Assembly (NCBI GenBank): GCA_018818365.1
Contig: JAHISH010000292.1
Coordinates: forward strand, 1-7,715
Direction: 5' to 3'
Length of the DNA stretch: 7,715 nt
Source of the DNA: Candidatus Omnitrophota bacterium
GTDB taxonomy: Bacteria > Omnitrophota > Gorgyraeia > Gygaellales > Profunditerraquicolaceae
In this document: positions 5,803 through 7,715 of the stretch, in pieces
Layout: each line of letters starts with the position of its first letter
How positions within the stretch are numbered: the stretch's first letter is position 1
Notes under the pieces: model-generated
The model's database searches: none
Seen by the model: only the letters and a program-made list of their open reading frames with translations
Told to the model about the DNA's origin: nothing
Program-made: the position numbers and the translations under genes

Positions 5803-7220
5803 CAAACGCGCGTAGAGATACCCACATTATGCACCACATCGACTACTTCATTTACATCTTTATACGCCTGCGGCGCTTCTTCTACAATGGTATTGCGTCC
5901 TGAGGCTTGTACTATTATACCCTTTGCTTGCAATTCTTTCAACAACGTATGTGTGTTGAAAGTTCGGCTGGCTGCGGTGCGCGATTTCAGCCTTCCTGCG
6001 CCATGACAGGTAGATCCGAACGTCTCATCCATCGCCTTCTGCGTACCCACCAGCAGATAGGAGTTCCTTCCCATATCTCCGGGTATGATCACCGGCTGCC
6101 CGCTTTTTTTGTAGCGCGCGGGGAGTGCCGGATGCCCGGGGCCGAAGACGCGTGTGGCGCCCTTACGGTGCACGCAAAGAAGCTTCTCTTTTCCGTCGAT
6201 GGTATACTTCTCTATCTTCGCGATATTATGCGCCACATCATAGATCAAGAACAGGCCTAGTTTCTGCCAGGAGCTGGCAAATATCTTCTCGAATGTCTTA
6301 CGGGTAAGATGCATCAGGCACTGGCGATTTGCCCAGGCGTAATTCGCGGCGCATCGCATCGCCCCCAAATATTCTTTTCCTTCGGGAGAATTTACCGGCG
6401 CGCAGGCCAGCTGCCGGTCCGGGACATTGATATTATATTTCTGCAGACAGTGCATCATGCTCTTGCTGTAGTCGTCACAGACCTGATACCCTAATCCGCG
6501 CGACCCGGAGTGGATCATTATAGTGATCTGCCCCAGGTCTAGGCCGAATTCGTCGCAGAGGTCGCGGTTATACAGTTGATCGATCACCTGCACTTCTATA
6601 AAATGATTCCCCGAGCCTAAGGTGCCGGACTGTGCCTTACCGCGTTCATAGGCGCGAACTGATACCGCGTCAGGATCTGCGCCGGCAATAGCGCCGAACT
6701 CTTCGGTACACTCAAGGTCATCCTGAGATCCGTACCCCTGCTCTACTGCCCACTTTGCGCCCTTGATTAAGATGTTCTTTTCTTCGCGCGCGCTTACCCG
6801 GATATCTCCTTTAGAGCCGACGCCGGAAGGCACATCAGAGAAAAGCCGGTAGACGATATCCTCTACCCGGTCTTTGATATCGTCATAGGTAAGATTGGTC
6901 TTCAGCATGCGGATTCCGCAATTTATGTCAAAACCAACGCCGCCGGGAGAGATCACGCCGCCGTTTTCGATATCAGTTGCCGCAACTCCGCCGATAGGAA
7001 ACCCGTATCCCCAATGGATATCCGGCATCGCCATAGAGGCATTCACAATCCCCGGCAGAAAGGCGACATTGGCCACCTGTTCGGCTGCCTTATCCTGGCG
7101 GATATCCTTAAGCAGTTTTTCGTCCGCATAAATAATTCCCGGCACGCGCATCCCTCCTTTATACGATCTAGGAATACGCCATCGGTAATTATCTATTTTC
7201 TCTAAAGGTCCTTCCCACAT
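5769..7220 (-). CDS. rtcB: RNA-splicing ligase RtcB
   Basis: RtcB joins RNA 3'-phosphate or 2',3'-cyclic phosphate ends to 5'-hydroxyl ends using GTP and Mn2+, in RNA repair or tRNA splicing. At 483 aa it matches the long archaeal-type form (Pyrococcus 481 aa). Metal and catalytic residues are all visible at near-identical positions: D98 and C101 in GFDINCG, N205 and H206 in GSGNHFIE, H237 in HSGSRGLG, H331 in DVAHN, and the histidine guanylylated by GTP, H406, in STCHGAGR. VHRKGATRVFGPGHP (350-364) and PGDMGRNSYLLVG (380-392) are also typical. The ATG at 7220 keeps the family's N-terminal region (NYRWRIPRSYKGGMRVPG); the spacing of 12 bp from the archease stop indicates one operon. Its ribosome binding site is weak, so translation may be coupled. 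The last codons are duplicated twice downstream. Confidence 0.98.
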   Translation of the reverse strand: MWEGPLEKIDNYRWRIPRSYKGGMRVPGIIYADEKLLKDIRQDKAAEQVANVAFLPGIVNASMAMPDIHWGYGFPIGGVAATDIENGGVISPGGVGFDINCGIRMLKTNLTYDDIKDRVEDIVYRLFSDVPSGVGSKGDIRVSAREEKNILIKGAKWAVEQGYGSQDDLECTEEFGAIAGADPDAVSVRAYERGKAQSGTLGSGNHFIEVQVIDQLYNRDLCDEFGLDLGQITIMIHSGSRGLGYQVCDDYSKSMMHCLQKYNINVPDRQLACAPVNSPEGKEYLGAMRCAANYAWANRQCLMHLTRKTFEKIFASSWQKLGLFLIYDVAHNIAKIEKYTIDGKEKLLCVHRKGATRVFGPGHPALPARYKKSGQPVIIPGDMGRNSYLLVGTQKAMDETFGSTCHGAGRLKSRTAASRTFNTHTLLKELQAKGIIVQASGRNTIVEEAPQAYKDVNEVVDVVHNVGISTRVCRMRPLGVIKG

Positions 7221-7232
7221 AGTAACATCTTA

Positions 7233-7655
7233 TTAGACATCAAATATCACTTGTGCCTGCCATCCCCTCTTTATTTTCTTCACGCTAAGTTCGTGAAAGG
7301 TAGCAGCTTTTATCTCTGTAATAATTCGAAACGCGCTATTGCGCACGCCTATGGCCCGCACACTCAAACTCGTATCGGTAAGTTTGGAGAAACCGAATCG
7401 GGTAAAGATTAATTCCTTTGTCGCAGAAAGAGAGAGTAATTCATTAAGCAAGTATACCAAAAGCTCATCAAGAGATTCCGCGTGCTGGGTGATGCGAATG
7501 GCGTGCAATTTCTGTAGTGCGGAAGGCTTTTTTTCTGCGATAAGATCGAACATCGCGGCGGCAGTCTTCTGAAACAGTTCCTTACGTGTTTTTGCCTGAA
7601 CTTTGATGCCGATATCTGCCGTATGCTCGATGAGCTGGTAGGATTTTCTGGTCAC
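7233..7655 (-). CDS. Archease, activator of RtcB
   Basis: Archease is a small cytoplasmic protein that speeds RtcB guanylylation and allows repeated turnover, and can broaden its nucleotide use. The 140-aa product has the family hallmarks: YQLIEHTADIGIKV at residues 6-19, with H11 and D14; a following helix with LFQKTAAAMFDLI; SLDELLVYLLNELL (61-74); and a C-terminus ending in VIFDV, whose aspartate D139 corresponds to the conserved metal-binding acid near the end of archeases. The start is a GTG at 7655, chosen for homology of the N-terminus. No Shine-Dalgarno is visible, and the frame stays open to the window edge without an ATG, so a start further upstream cannot be excluded. It lies directly ahead of rtcB (12 bp), the arrangement expected for this functional pair. 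Confidence 0.93.
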   Translation of the reverse strand: MTRKSYQLIEHTADIGIKVQAKTRKELFQKTAAAMFDLIAEKKPSALQKLHAIRITQHAESLDELLVYLLNELLSLSATKELIFTRFGFSKLTDTSLSVRAIGVRNSAFRIITEIKAATFHELSVKKIKRGWQAQVIFDV

Positions 7656-7715
7656 GGATTGGGAGATTCTTAAAACGGTGCTCCGGCGAAACTGTATGAG
7701 AAATAAATGAGCCGC

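Noticed and set aside
7670..7715. End of an upstream minus-strand gene (about 14 codons, ending AGAPF then TAA)
   Set aside because: The stretch is too short to tell from chance, and another frame (that of archease) is also open through it.

Overview
All recognisable genes in this window lie on the minus strand. No gene identifies the organism on its own. A secreted phospholipase D-like protein, an RtcB of archaeal length next to archease, unclassified membrane proteins beside serS, and many short palindromic repeats would suit an uncultivated Gram-negative-type bacterium, for example a Candidatus Omnitrophota or other PVC-related genome. This assignment is inference only and was not tested by any search.

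Reading in the direction of transcription (right to left), the first block is a compact translation and RNA-repair cluster: archease (7233-7655), rtcB (5769-7220), a DUF1189-like membrane protein (4679-5584), serS (3391-4665) and a second membrane protein (2706-3413). Spacing is tight (12 bp, 13 bp, or a 23 bp overlap), except for 184 bp between rtcB and the DUF1189-like gene. That gap holds two tandem ~83 bp units, each containing a copy of the last codons of rtcB. Archease and RtcB form a known functional pair (archease activates RtcB guanylylation and turnover). SerS charges serine tRNAs, one of which, tRNA-Ser(UGA), lies just beyond the cluster at 2309-2395.

The 310 bp between the cluster and the tRNA (2396-2705) has no gene. 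It holds a degenerate, interrupted copy of the 5' half of the serine tRNA (2607-2699) and a strong hairpin (2498-2538) that may end cluster transcription; nothing else was recognised there. Beyond the tRNA is a patch of remnants (1857-2308): a 54 bp REP-like palindrome and a broken, frameshifted zinc-ribbon-like gene fragment. It is followed by an intact AT-rich gene for a small membrane protein (1548-1856).

The left end (1-1457) is a long gene running off the window. It encodes an exported protein with one HKD phospholipase D/nuclease motif and two winged-helix-like segments. A second REP-like palindrome lies in frame inside it. The theme I find most worth following is the small-repeat load: four or more unrelated short palindromic or tandem elements sit in or at the ends of genes, and some appear to have contributed coding sequence. 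I see no CRISPR array, complete transposon or evident new multi-gene defence system.
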